Shown: positions 10,960 to 20,634 of the stretch, one piece after another
How the letters are laid out: the number at the start of each line of letters is the position of its first letter
Numbering within the stretch: the stretch's first letter is position 1
Assembly (NCBI GenBank): GCA_963082975.1
Contig: OY720348.1
Location: 59,805,461 to 59,869,460, forward strand
Reading direction: 5' to 3'
Origin: Labia minor
Lineage: Eukaryota > Arthropoda > Insecta > Dermaptera > Spongiphoridae
DNA length: 64,000 nt
Translations under genes and position numbers: made by a program
Notes under the pieces: generated by a model
Told to the model about the DNA's origin: nothing
Seen by the model: only the letters and a program-made list of their open reading frames with translations
The model's database searches: none

Positions 10960-12490
10960 ATTTATTTATTAATTTTATAAAATTTTTACTTTATAAATGA
11001 TTTCGGTTTGAAATTAGTCTGTCTAAATAAATATGTGAGTTGAATGTGACGAATGTTTTTTTTTTTTTTAAGAAAACAACATGCCATCAAATAAAGTCGG
11101 AGTTTTAAGGGAACTGGGAAAAGGTAAAATTTGGATGGAGGATTAGAAACGGCGAAAGAAATCAGATTGCTGTGACCAATAACTACCGAGATATAGATAT
11201 GCAAATAGAAAAAATGAATTTGAAATCTTTACTTTAACTTTTTTTCTATTATTTATGATATAAATAAGATTCATTGACCAAATTTAATTCCATTCTGATA
11301 GTTTTTTTTTTTTTTTTTTGAATGAATATTAGAAATAATCCTATAATCTTCATTTATTTCTCCTCCTCTTAATGTTCCCATTCATTTTTCAAAAAATTGC
11401 CTTCGATTACTTCCCATAAAGCAGCAAATGCCAACAACACGCAAGGGTCAGGTTTAGTGAAATGGCTTAGCCTAAAATTACTATAGCGAGGGAAATTACA
11501 GCAATTTTATACTTTTTATTCTTGATTGGGTTAAAAAAAGAAATCAACTTGATCAATTTCGATCGAAATCATATGACAAGTTAAAGTTTATTTTTTCTTT
11601 GGCATTCAGTAAATTCCATCAATATACTTATGATATATTATATACCAATACATATCATTCAAGTCGGAGTGGCTTCTCACGTTTCCACTTCAAACTGGAA
11701 AGAAATTCTCAATGTGCTTGAAAATTTGAATTTTATTCAATTGATCCATTTTTCAGCCGATACTTTCTAGTATATTATTATATGGTACTGTTAAGTGATG
11801 AATCAATAATTATTAAAAAGAAATTATTGGTTAAAGTACTTAATTTATCAATATTTATCAATTTAATCGCTTATAAATATTATTATTATTATTATTATTA
11901 TTATTCAACAACTTCTCACAGGATTAATGCTGGTTTTCATTTCATTTCGAAAGGGACTTCACCCTTGTCAATATTTATTGTTAATATATTAATATTAATA
12001 TTATTATTATTATTATATCAGGTAAGTTTGATTAATATAATAATTTTTGGTGTCAATTGAATACGTGTTTATTAAAAAAAAAAAAAAATTTTTATGAAAT
12101 TTCAAATTTAAAACAATTTCTTTGTTAGTATGCCTTCTATTTGAAGTAAAATATGCGAAACTTTGATGTATGTTTAAAATAAAAGGCCAGGGTTTTTAAT
12201 TTAATTTAAATTACACTTTCATGACTAAAATAATCTCATAGTGTATTTTTTAGAACTTTATGATACATTCATTCAAAAATTGAAAATTCCAAATTAATGC
12301 ACTAATAACCAATTTTTTGAAAAATTTTCAATCCAATCTAACAACTTTGACAAATTGAATCCAGAATGATTATATTTCTATTCCATTTATTTTTCAGCGA
12401 CTTATTGTTGGAGTTATCAATTACAAAGATACGTTTAGTTTCAAAATATATTATTCTGCTAAATAGAGTATATGTGCAATAAAATAAAAA
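10960..12490. other. AT-rich DNA, no gene seen
   Basis: Poly-T at 11303-11320, (TTA)n at 11876-11905 and (ATT)n near 11998-12016. The open frames here are short and follow the microsatellites. Confidence 0.5.
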
Positions 12491-12491
12491 A

Positions 12492-12860
12492 TCTGGAATT
12501 TGTCCACTCAACTCTATCTCGCAAATTTGAATTTGATTAATAAACACATATATTATATTAAAATTAAATTAAATTTATTATAAATTATAAATTAATATTA
12601 ATAAATAATATTTATAAAACCAACGAGTGTTTGGCTCTTTATTGATAGCACCACTTCACGTGCTGGCGCGTAATTAGCAGTCAACGTGTTTATAAATGAA
12701 TTCCGGTACTTTCAGGGATTTAATCAAACTGAAATTCTATATATAGCAGTTTTATACAATACACACACAGAGAGAGAAATTTTTCTCAACCTTAGTGAAA
12801 ATGACTCAGGGACCTTCGAAACGTATAAAAACATCAAAATTTCGACATCTAAAATTTTAA
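12492..12860 (-). mobile_element. HINE-A copy, internally deleted
   Basis: Starts with a degraded 3' end (CTGGAATTTGTCCACTC) and AT-rich part, then jumps from the TATATATAGCAGTTTTATACA block straight to the microsatellite and ACATCAAAAT block. It lacks the middle ~200 bases of the family. Confidence 0.75.
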
Positions 12861-13250
12861 AAAATTAATTCCGGTACTTTCAGTGATTCAAGCAAGCTGA
12901 AAGTCTATATATAGCAGTTTTATAAAATTTTTAATCATGTGGAAAATTATCAAACATTACGGTGAGTTTAGAGGAAAAAAAATGAAAACGTGGTAGGTAA
13001 TGATCCTCTGTCGAATGAGCTACATTTCTCAAAAGTTAATAGAAAACTACGAATTTTGAATAATGTCCGTTTACCAAATTTCATTATTCTAGCTCAAAAC
13101 GTTTTAGAGTAATCTTGTCTAAACAAACAAACACAGACATTTTTCTCAACCTTAGTGAAAATGATTCAGGAACCTTGAAAACGTATAAAAACATCAAAAT
13201 CTCGACATCGAAAATTTTCGTGATCACAATACTATCTCTGGCGTGATAGT
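12861..13250 (-). mobile_element. HINE-A copy, 3' end missing, in tandem with the preceding one
   Basis: Joins the previous copy head to tail: it opens at AATTAATTCCGGTACTTTCA and runs to GGCGTGATAGT. The hairpin end and AT-rich part are absent. Tandem joining at the same internal block is also seen near 41800 and 60595. Confidence 0.8.
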
Positions 13251-14090
13251 AAAAATAAAGAATCAATGCGAACAAAGTAGATATTATTTTAAATTTTAAT
13301 TTAATGAAATGATTAATTTTTCTTACACACAACCCTTGTAATTATTTCTAAATCATTTTGTGATCTAAAGAAATCTCTCCTAATTTAACTTTTCCTTTAG
13401 TTGTATATCATAAAAATATATGGAATTGAGTTTCTATTTTCATGTGAAATAAATGTTTCTATTCATTTTCCTCAAATTATTTATGTCAACAACATACTCT
13501 TAACTCAAGAGGATACTCCATCAAATAAGATATAAAAAAAGTAATTTTTCTAATTACTATAGCCATGTGTTTATATGTATATTGTGGGAGTATATGTTTA
13601 AATATTGTATATATGTATTTGAAATGAGAAAAAGCTGTAGGGGAAGGTTATTGGCAAAACGGTTGCTATTAAAAGCAAGAATAACTTTTAATTGAATATT
13701 TTTCGCTCACTTGAAACTTAGCTAAATGATTATTTTGTTAATAACAGGAAATTTCAATTTATTTGCTACGTTAAGACATTTTAATAAATTATCTATCGAT
13801 TGGTGTGTTTAGCTTGTGGCTGGCTCCAATCATTCATTTCATCCCCCACTTGTTTGTGACACAAGGAGAGCTTTTCGGTTAGTCCTCTGTCAGGAAATGA
13901 TCAAATGATCCGTGTCAGAGATCCATTCCGCTACAGTCGTGTTCTTGGATAGCTAATCGATGCAAATGAAAATGTTTAATTAATGGAATAAATATTGCTC
14001 TACCTGTTTTCAAATAGGATAACAAAAACAATGATGTGCTTAAGAATAATGGTAAAAGTTCTTTGAAGATTATAAAATTTATTTGGATAT
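13251..14090. other. Unassigned spacer
   Basis: About 13800-13960 is less AT-rich, but it carries no open frame or family match that I can name. Confidence 0.4.
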
Positions 14091-14095
14091 TCTAA

Positions 14096-14484
14096 AGGAA
14101 TGAAAACGAAAATTTAATATTTTTGTATTTATTTAAATATAAAAAAAAATTAATATTATTTAAAGGGGAGGGGCACACACACGCATACGTCAACAGGAAA
14201 ACTACTTTTTTGGAATCAGAATGACTTGAAACGTGGAGAAAAGTGAAAAAACGCAATTCCGGAAATGTATCCAAAAAATATTTCTCTCTGGAATGGAAAC
14301 GAAAAATAAATATTTTTGTTTTTATTTAAATATAAAAATATATTAAAAATAAAAAAAAATTAATACTATTTAAGGGGGGGGGGGTGCACACACACGCATA
14401 CGTCAACAAAACACGAAAATCACTTTTTTGAATTCAGAATAACTTGAAACATGGAGAAATGTGAAAAAAGCATACCGGAAATGG
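14096..14484 (+). repeat. Direct tandem duplication of a ~190-bp unit
   Basis: Unit 1 (14096-14273) and unit 2 (14290-14484) align in the same orientation. Both contain ATTTAAATATAAAA, a G run, CACACACGCATACGTCAACA, TTGAAAC-TGGAGAAA and CCGGAAATG. Several substitutions and a ~20-base insertion in unit 2 show it is not recent. Confidence 0.75.
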
Positions 14485-15054
14485 ATCGTGATTATTATTA
14501 TTATTATCGAAATTTTTTTGATTGAAAAGTAAAAAAAGTAAAAAATTGTTTAAACATTAAGTTTATTAAACCGTATTTGTAAACGAAATCCAAAAAAAAA
14601 AAACTTAGCAATAAAGCAGACAGAAATTATCAGATGAATTAATAGAATCTAAAGCATATTATGGTTTTTGTTTTCGCAGCTAAATAATATCAACGGTTGA
14701 TTAGCGTAAATGAATTTATTAACATTTATTAACTTTTTTTTATATAATTTTCATAAACATTTATATTTGTATTCTTTGAATCTAAATACCAACGGCAAGA
14801 CCATTCGGAAGAAAATCTTTTTCTTTGCTCTTGCATCTTTCTTATAAAAGGAAACATAATTAAATAATATTTTAAAAGTCTTTCAAAAACTTTTAATATA
14901 TTAAATATTAATGAATAAAAAAAAATAATTACTTTTTTAAGTGAATCCTTACATTACTAAAACCGTTTTCTAGAAAAGAATAAAAAAAAAAAAACTTGGT
15001 TATTTGAAAAATATTCTAAGTTGTTTTATGAAAATATAGCGAAGCAATTAATTA
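14485..15054. other. AT-rich DNA, no gene seen
   Basis: Only homopolymer runs and a short (ATT)n at 14491-14506. Confidence 0.45.
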
Positions 15055-15667
15055 TCTTATATATAAAATTCTCGTGTCACAAAACTTTGAAATCATACTC
15101 CTCCGAAACGGCTGGACCGATTCTTATGAAATTTTTTATGTATATTCAGTAGGTCTCAGGGCATGTCAGACTTCCTTCATAAAACCGCTATTTGGTAAGG
15201 TGTGTCCAGGAAGTGCTAATTAATTAAAAATAGTTTAGTTACCATACTAGCTCATAGAGGCGCTGGTGGCGATAATTTGACATTATATATATCTTGATAG
15301 GAGCCTTCAAATATAAGTGGTTCGTGGGTGAACAGTCTAAGGCGTTAACTTATGACTTTGTACTCTCGGTTCGAAACTCGCAAAGACACATTTTTTTTTA
15401 AAGTATTATATATTTTTTTTACAAATTTATTAATTTTTATTATTTTAATATTTTATTAAATAATTTTATTTTATTAAATTAAATTTTATTATTAAATTTT
15501 ATTTTATTAAATTAATAATTATGTCAATTAATTTTTTCTGCATAAATAAACATATATAAAAAACTATAGAGATGGGACAGTGTAGGAGTTAGATGGTTAT
15601 AACTCAGAATAGGGACACTCGGGGGGGGCTAGGTGTGGAGAGCGCCGAAGGCGCTCGAAGCAGCTAG
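15055..15667 (+). mobile_element. Helitron H2 (non-autonomous, 613 bp)
   Basis: Starts TCTTATATATAAAATTCTCG, has the insect-Helitron block CTCCGAAACGGCTGGACCGA (15102-15121), and ends with hairpin GAGCGCC-GAAGGCGCTC, a short spacer and CTAG (15664-15667). Flanking bases are A and T as required. It shares GCGCTGGTGGCGATAA with H1. At 15571-15625 it carries a fragment matching a LINE 3' coding end (GAGATGGGA-AG-TAGGAGTT-G). No helicase is encoded. Confidence 0.9.
15320..15392 (+). other. tRNA-like segment inside Helitron H2
   Basis: About 70 bases with a box B match (GGTTCGAAACTCG, 15368-15380) and a weaker box A-like stretch upstream, followed by a T run. It could be a captured tRNA or the head of a SINE. 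I could not fold a full cloverleaf by eye, so it is not called a tRNA gene. Confidence 0.4.
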
Positions 15668-15668
15668 T

Positions 15669-16384
15669 ATATCTATATATTTAGATTGATAAGAAGTTTT
15701 ATTAATTATAAATACGAAACTCTAATTTTAAATACTTTGTTTATTAAATTATCTTTGTGTTTTCCTTCATTATTTTTCTTCATTTTTTTTTTAAATGTAC
15801 AAATTACTATTGTCCTCTGTACATTTGTTAGGTCATTTTTTTTTTTTTGGCTAAATAAAAATTGGTTAACTTAGAATTTTATGCCAAACAGAGAATCATC
15901 AGAGCTCGACTTTATACAATAGGATTATATTTTTTTTTTAATAATTAAATCAAATAAAAAAAAATGTATAGCGTTTTATTCGGAAAGAGGAAAAACAAAA
16001 AAAAAAATTTAGCATTTCTACATTAGCTACCTCATTCTTTTCATTGTTCGTTAAATATAAATATTATAAATATTAAAATGATTTTTAAAAAAATCTAGAG
16101 TGTTTTCAATGTTTCTTAATTAAAAAAAAACAACTAAGCTACCAGATTTAATATTTGCCTAAGAGGAAAAAGTAAATTCTTTGAAATTTTGAGAAGGTAC
16201 AATGTTTAAATTTTACATTTTATAAACATAAATTAATAAAAAAATTATTTTTAGATTTAATCTGGTTATACAAGGAAAAATTGGAGGTGCAATATATATG
16301 CATTATGTAGAAATAACAATAGATATGTAGGTACAATGCCATGAGTTTTTTCTAAATTATTCAATTCTAACGTAATTTTTATAA
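15669..16384. other. AT-rich DNA, no gene seen
   Basis: Homopolymer-rich, with no repeat-family match recognised. Confidence 0.45.
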
Positions 16385-16439
16385 AATGTAGAAAAATTTA
16401 AATACTTAGGTTCTGTAATCACAAAAGAATAATAATATC

Positions 16440-16674
16440 CAGTGCTGTATTGGGAGGGGAACGCGGGGGAACGACGTTTTTTTTCAGAACCGGTACGCGT
16501 TCCAGTACTTTTTCATGTCCCGACAACTCCCACTTAAATCTACTGATAGAATTTCTTTTTTTGTGTTCGTTAATATTTTGTATAGTAAGAATAAGAAAAA
16601 TATAGTTTGCTGAAAATAGGACTTTTTTTGCACCCGCTATACGTTCCCTTACTTATTTTACCAATACGTCACTG
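16440..16674. mobile_element. hAT element (235 bp) with 8-bp target duplication
   Basis: Left end CAGTGCTGTATTGG, right end CCAATACGTCACTG, imperfect inverted repeats. Outside are ATAATATC (16432-16439) and ATAATATT (16675-16682), a 7/8 match for the 8-bp duplication of hAT. It contains a GGGGAACGCGGGGGAACG stretch and no coding frame. Confidence 0.85.
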
Positions 16675-16764
16675 ATAATATTCGAGAAGAATTTGAATCG
16701 AGGTTACAATCGAGTAGCGTTTGTTAACAAGCAGTTAATATTAAAGAGGATCAAAATTGAAATT

Positions 16765-17251
16765 CAGTAGAACCTAAAACTTCAAAAAATAATATGTTCC
16801 CTTCCCATGAGAGCCCAAAACCTCAATAACTTTAAATACGCAACCTCTATAACTTAAATAAGTAATCTCTGTTTTGGCCCTCAGAAGCTGAAATCTTGAA
16901 GAAACAAGATTCAGGAGAAAGACTTCAATGTAAAAGACGAAAATTTGCCGAATTCCCTAATTTAGATCAAATTTTGTTTACGTGGTTCAAACTGTGCCGA
17001 AACAAAAACATCAGTGTTAGTGGACCCATAACTGAAAAAAACTGAAGAGTTCACTAATTCGCTGAAAATCAAAAATTTTAAAGCCAGCAATGGCTGGTTA
17101 GAGAATTTCAAGAAACGACATGATTTAGCCTTTAAAAAAATGTTATTAACCTATACGCCTATCCCTAACATAGACCCTTGATATATTAAAACCTCTATAA
17201 CTTAAAATATTTTTCTGTTTCCCTTGGATTTAACTTATCAAGGTTCTACTG
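16765..17251 (+). mobile_element. pogo/Tigger element with transposase N-terminal remnant
   Basis: Ends are CAGTAGAACCT and AGGTTCTACTG, with subterminal AACCTCTATAACTTAAA words repeated at both sides (16845-16860, 17189-17205). Between about 16895 and 17135 the translation shows the CENP-B-like second helix-turn-helix of Tigger transposases: a KFAEFPNLDQ segment, an aromatic TWFK helix, ISVSGPI, and after a frameshift KASNGWLENFKKRH. Everything after the DNA-binding part, including the DDE domain, is deleted. The right flank is TA; the left is TT, a decayed target duplication. Confidence 0.85.
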
Positions 17252-17300
17252 TATTTAAAACAATTATTTTGACAGTAAATATTTCTTTGACTCTTTTCGT

Positions 17301-17738
17301 AAACAATTTGGAATATGGAATCAGAAAAATCTTTTCTAGTGAATTTGAAATTTACCTAATGAGAAAACCATTTTTCCAAGAACATTTTGAGATGTTTTTC
17401 AGATATTAATTTTTAAAATGGTTTATCCGTCCTAAAGGTCAAATCAGGCAAATGACCATTATTTAGGTGGAAGCCAACTCATATCACATTAAAATCCCTT
17501 CCTCATAAACATTTAATATGTACACACATTATGGTAATGGTGTAATTGTGGATCATGTTTTTGTCAATTACCGTTTTATATTTTCTGACAATAATTAAAT
17601 AGAAGCAAAATTGAAGATACTATTTATACTGATTAACTATAATTAGTTTGTTTTGTTTATTAATTCAATGGTCATCTCCTTGATGATATAATTGTTCCTT
17701 AATGACTTTTTTATACAAATATAATAATATTTTAATTT
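17301..17738. other. AT-rich spacer, no gene seen
   Basis: No feature recognised between the LINE relic and the family B element. Confidence 0.45.
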
Positions 17739-17793
17739 TTTATCTTATCTTATTATACAAGCAAAAATATTGAAATATAAATATAAATATATA

Positions 17794-18095
17794 TGTAAAA
17801 TTGTAATTGCCGCGTTTGCTAGAATTCGTTTGAAGCTTGCAACAACATAGCACACATCACAAGTGAGATTCAGAATTGTGACAGCCTCTTATAAACTATT
17901 TACAAATTGTGTATGTAAAAAAATAGAATTAATATAGTTTAAATTAATCATATATATAAGGACATTAAAAATCGATTTCATTTTTTCATGTAATTCTTAT
18001 AAATCTTCTAAATGTATTTATTTATATTGTTATTGTTGTAAAATAAATAAAATCATTTTTTCAGTTAATTAAAATTAATTAAAAACCAATTTACA
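17794..18095 (+). repeat. 5' LTR (302 bp)
   Basis: Starts TGTAAAATTGTAATTGCC and ends AACCAATTTACA. It matches the 3' LTR almost base for base, except for scattered substitutions (AAGGACATT versus AAGAACATT; TCATGTAATT versus TCAGGTAATT) and a short segment near the end that differs and is shorter. AATAAA words at about 18043 may serve polyadenylation. No convincing tRNA primer site follows it. Confidence 0.9.
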
Positions 18096-18382
18096 AATCG
18101 ATTTTTAAAACCAAAGTTTTCATCTGAGTCTATATAAAGTGCTGCAACTGGATCTGGTAAAGATATTTTAATATTGCGAAAGTTACCTTCATTTAGCATG
18201 CTCTTGCAGCCATTTTTGACAATACTCATTTCAAATAATTCTTTGTGTTTATATTCATGTTGAAGATTTTCCGGAAAAATATAAAGTGTTTCATCTTTTA
18301 TAAACTTTATTGCTTCGACTGCATTCACTAGTTCATCATTAACGGTCTTTTTCTTGAAATGAATCTTCACTTGTACTGGCAT
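18065..18382 (-). CDS. Unidentified 105-codon frame, antisense to the LTR unit
   Basis: An uninterrupted minus-strand frame starts at ATG 18382-18380 and ends inside the 5' LTR. The product is mixed acidic and basic (a VKIHFKKK start, a KNGCKSMLNEGNF segment and a DPVAALYIDSDENFGF segment), with no membrane segment or motif I recognise. Its composition and length are unlike the chance frames in this AT-rich window. It could be part of another transcript or virus segment joined by template switching, or a retroelement piece inverted during reverse transcription. The last codons, taken from the LTR, are not original. Confidence 0.45.
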   Translation of the reverse strand: MPVQVKIHFKKKTVNDELVNAVEAIKFIKDETLYIFPENLQHEYKHKELFEMSIVKNGCKSMLNEGNFRNIKISLPDPVAALYIDSDENFGFKNRFVNWFLINFN

Positions 18383-18452
18383 GTTGACAAAGGTAAATTA
18401 AGGTAAATTATTATTAAAAAGGAAAGGCGGACGCCGTATAAACATAATTAGA

Positions 18453-19799
18453 ATGAGTTATAATAGAGGAGGTTATTTTGGTAGCTATAATGCACCAAAT
18501 GGTGGTCAAAGAGGTTATGCACCAAGACGTGGTAACCCAGCTCCCTGAGGAGGCTATTCGCAGGAGTATCCTGTGTATCAAAATTATCAAACGGAGCAAT
18601 CGTATGACTCCGGCCCCAGAGGTAGGGGTAAAAGTAATCGTGGAAGGAGGCCTGTAAATTTAGAAGCAAAGAAATAAATTTTCATAAAGGAACCACCAAA
18701 GGCACAATTTTTAAGTAAAGTGGGATCAGAAGAGAAGAACGATCCTATATACAAAGAGGCAGTGTTTTCTGACGCCTCTCAAGACTTGAGACCACGTTCG
18801 GATCAACTTGTATACTATCCTGGAGCAGAAGGGATTTTTGAACTTATTAAACAGACTCATACACTAATTAGACCTAAGTGTCCTGGCTCCGCAAAACGTG
18901 TGCCTGAGGATGCTTTTGCATATTATGTTGCGTGTGCAACGTATTATCGTTTTCTAAATGTACACATACAAAATCGCTTTACAGTAACGGAACAAGAAAG
19001 AGAGTACGTTAGAGTTTACGCATCAGCAAATTTTCACATACCGTCACCCATTTCGATATATTTAGCAGGAATTGGTAATACATCTATGCCAAGTTCTCGA
19101 GACGTTGACCTTAAGTTAAAGGAACGTGACTGCGAAGAAATTGTAAATTTAATAGGATGGTTCGGGAAAATCAGTCCCGAAAATCATTATTTATATCGAG
19201 CTTATCCATGTTTGTCCGTTTACTTGTGGCGCATTCGTCAATCACTTGAGCGAACAGCGAACCACGAGTTACCAGCTATTTGGAACTTTCCACCTGAAGT
19301 GGCTCCTGATGAGGACCACATTGCACCAACTGAGAATTTACTTGGTTATGGAGAAGCTTTGATTTATGGTCGTGAGCAATTGGACTTCATGACTTCAGCT
19401 GGATTAAGAGAAATAGTCAATGCTGATTATGATAATTTAGAAATACCACTTCATACTCATCTTTTGAAATGCATTGAATCAGAGTTAAATACACAGAAGA
19501 TTTTAAGAATGGATCCGATACCCGACGTAGTTGGCTCTCAAGCATTAAACCTCGTTGTAGATGTACCTCATGTCAGACAATTAGCAATTTTGGCACCTGC
19601 AGCAGCTCATTGTCTTAATAGAATCAATTCAAATTTAGCCTACCTGGGTGCAGCTTTTAAGTATCGGTGTAGATACAATGCCCGTCGACATGGCGGAAGA
19701 TATATGTCTAACAGTACGATTTATACTTTTCGGCTAAATGAACTTAGTTTTCCAGTCGAGTATAATCTTACAAATAATAATATGCGTAATGGAGAATAA
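18453..19799 (+). pseudogene. Endogenous viral capsid-like gene (partitivirus-like), two in-frame stops
   Basis: One reading frame runs from ATG 18453 to TAA 19797, about 448 codons, broken by TGA at 18546-18548 and TAA at 18675-18677; after the second stop 359 codons are open. The first ~75 residues are rich in Gly, Arg, Tyr and Asn with RGG/GRG words, as in RNA-binding coat-protein tails. The body shows AYYVACATYYR, an IPSPISIYLAGIGNT segment, GWFGKISPENHYLYRAYP and an ELPAIWNFPPE segment, in an order I associate with capsid proteins of partitivirus-like dsRNA viruses. That family is from recognition, not a search. No zinc knuckle or protease is present, so it is not an ordinary gag. The frame stays open past TAA for ~20 codons into the integrase part, so the original end is uncertain. 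Confidence 0.6.
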
Positions 19800-19865
19800 G
19801 CAATATTTAACGAAGCGTCTTATTCGTTAGCAGAATTTGCTGTCAATTTACGTGTTGACAAGTTC

Positions 19866-20324
19866 AACAGCACTGAGAAAAAGGCTTGGACAACTGTAGC
19901 AGAAGAATGTGTTCAAGATTACAATCAAACAACACATAGTGTTACAAAATTTTCACCAGCCTATTTACTATACGGAGAGAAGTCTGAAATTGTTCCTAAA
20001 GAATTTCAAGAAACATATAACTTAGAAGAGGATCGGAAAGAAGCAATACAAAATTCCAAAAATAATTTCACAAAGAACAAGAAAAGAATTGATAAAACGA
20101 GAAGCAATTATGAATTTAAAAACAATGATTTAGTTTATATAGAAAAAGGCAATAAATAGGAACAAGCTGGAAACATTAAGAAGTGGACCCTACCGGATAA
20201 TGAGATTATCAAATTCAATTTATGAAGTTGCCTTCGGAAGAAGAGGCAAAGATATAACTCTTTTTCATAGTAAAAAACTAATCCCTTATATCTCGAAACC
20301 TTTTCGAGACTTAAGGAGGGGAGG
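19866..20324 (+). pseudogene. Ty3/gypsy-type integrase, C-terminal remnant
   Basis: Reads AWTTVAEECVQDYNQTTHS, then FSPAYLLYG, the tail of a retroelement integrase core; next a basic helix (KNKKRIDKTR) and a DLVYIEKGNK segment. A one-base frameshift near 20155 brings a TAG, after which the next frame gives KLETLRSGPYRI, SNSIYEVAFGRRGKD and TLFHSKKLIPY. These are the usual GPYRI/YEV motifs of the gypsy integrase C-terminal domain. The catalytic D,D,E residues are missing, so it is inactive. It runs to the polypurine tract, the normal place for the end of pol. Confidence 0.85.
20313..20324 (+). promoter_or_regulatory. Polypurine tract (plus-strand primer)
   Basis: AAGGAGGGGAGG sits directly before the TG of the 3' LTR, the position and composition needed for second-strand priming by an LTR retrotransposon. 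Confidence 0.85.
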
Positions 20325-20634
20325 TGTAAATTTGTAATTGCCGCGTTTGCTAGAATTCGTTTGAAGCTTGCAACAACATAGCACACATCACAAGTGAGAT
20401 TCAGAATTGTGACAGCCTCTTATAAACTATTTACAAATTGTGTATGTAAAAAAATAGAATTAATATAGTTTAAATTAATCATATATATAAGAACATTAAA
20501 AATCGATTTCATTTTTTCAGGTAATTCTTATAAATCTTCTAAATGTATTTATTTATATTGTTATTGTTGTAAAATAAATAAAATCATTTTTTCAGTGAAC
20601 CTCGATTTGTCTCTTAATTAAAAACCAATTTACA
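20325..20634 (+). repeat. 3' LTR (310 bp)
   Basis: Begins TGTAAATTTGTAATTGCC and ends AACCAATTTACA. Near its end it keeps the segment AGTGAACCTCGATTTGTCTC, which the 5' LTR lacks. Confidence 0.9.

Larger units (their letters stand above)
16385..17300 (+). pseudogene. LINE relic broken by two DNA transposons
   Basis: Three pieces read in order as one LINE segment: a KFKYLGSVITKE motif (about 16392-16430), an EEFESRLQS segment (16683-16715) running to RIKIEI (about 16746-16763), and FKTIILTV (17254-17278). The LINE at 29962-30150 shows the same order of motifs. The gaps are exactly a hAT element (16440-16674) and a pogo/Tigger element (16765-17251), so both jumped into it. Confidence 0.75.
17794..20634 (+). 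mobile_element. LTR-flanked chimera: Ty3/gypsy ends around a viral capsid-like gene
   Basis: Two LTRs bracket 2.2 kb. The interior has no gag, protease, polymerase or RNase H. Its only retrotransposon coding is the C-terminal end of an integrase next to a polypurine tract at the 3' LTR. The rest is an antisense unknown frame and a virus capsid-like frame. Both outer flanks are TATA-type sequence of a family B element, consistent with a 4-5 bp target duplication that cannot be resolved inside the repeat. The two LTRs are very similar, so integration seems fairly recent. Confidence 0.85.

Noticed and set aside
18414..18669. Two minus-strand frames opposite the capsid arm
   Set aside because: They overlap each other and are shadows of the Gly/Arg-rich coding arm on the plus strand. 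Unlike 18065-18382, a plus-strand explanation exists.
17794..20634. Ordinary retrovirus-like element with an env gene
   Set aside because: The capsid-like product has no signal peptide, transmembrane segment or glycoprotein features and lies before, not after, the integrase end; gag and most of pol are missing.
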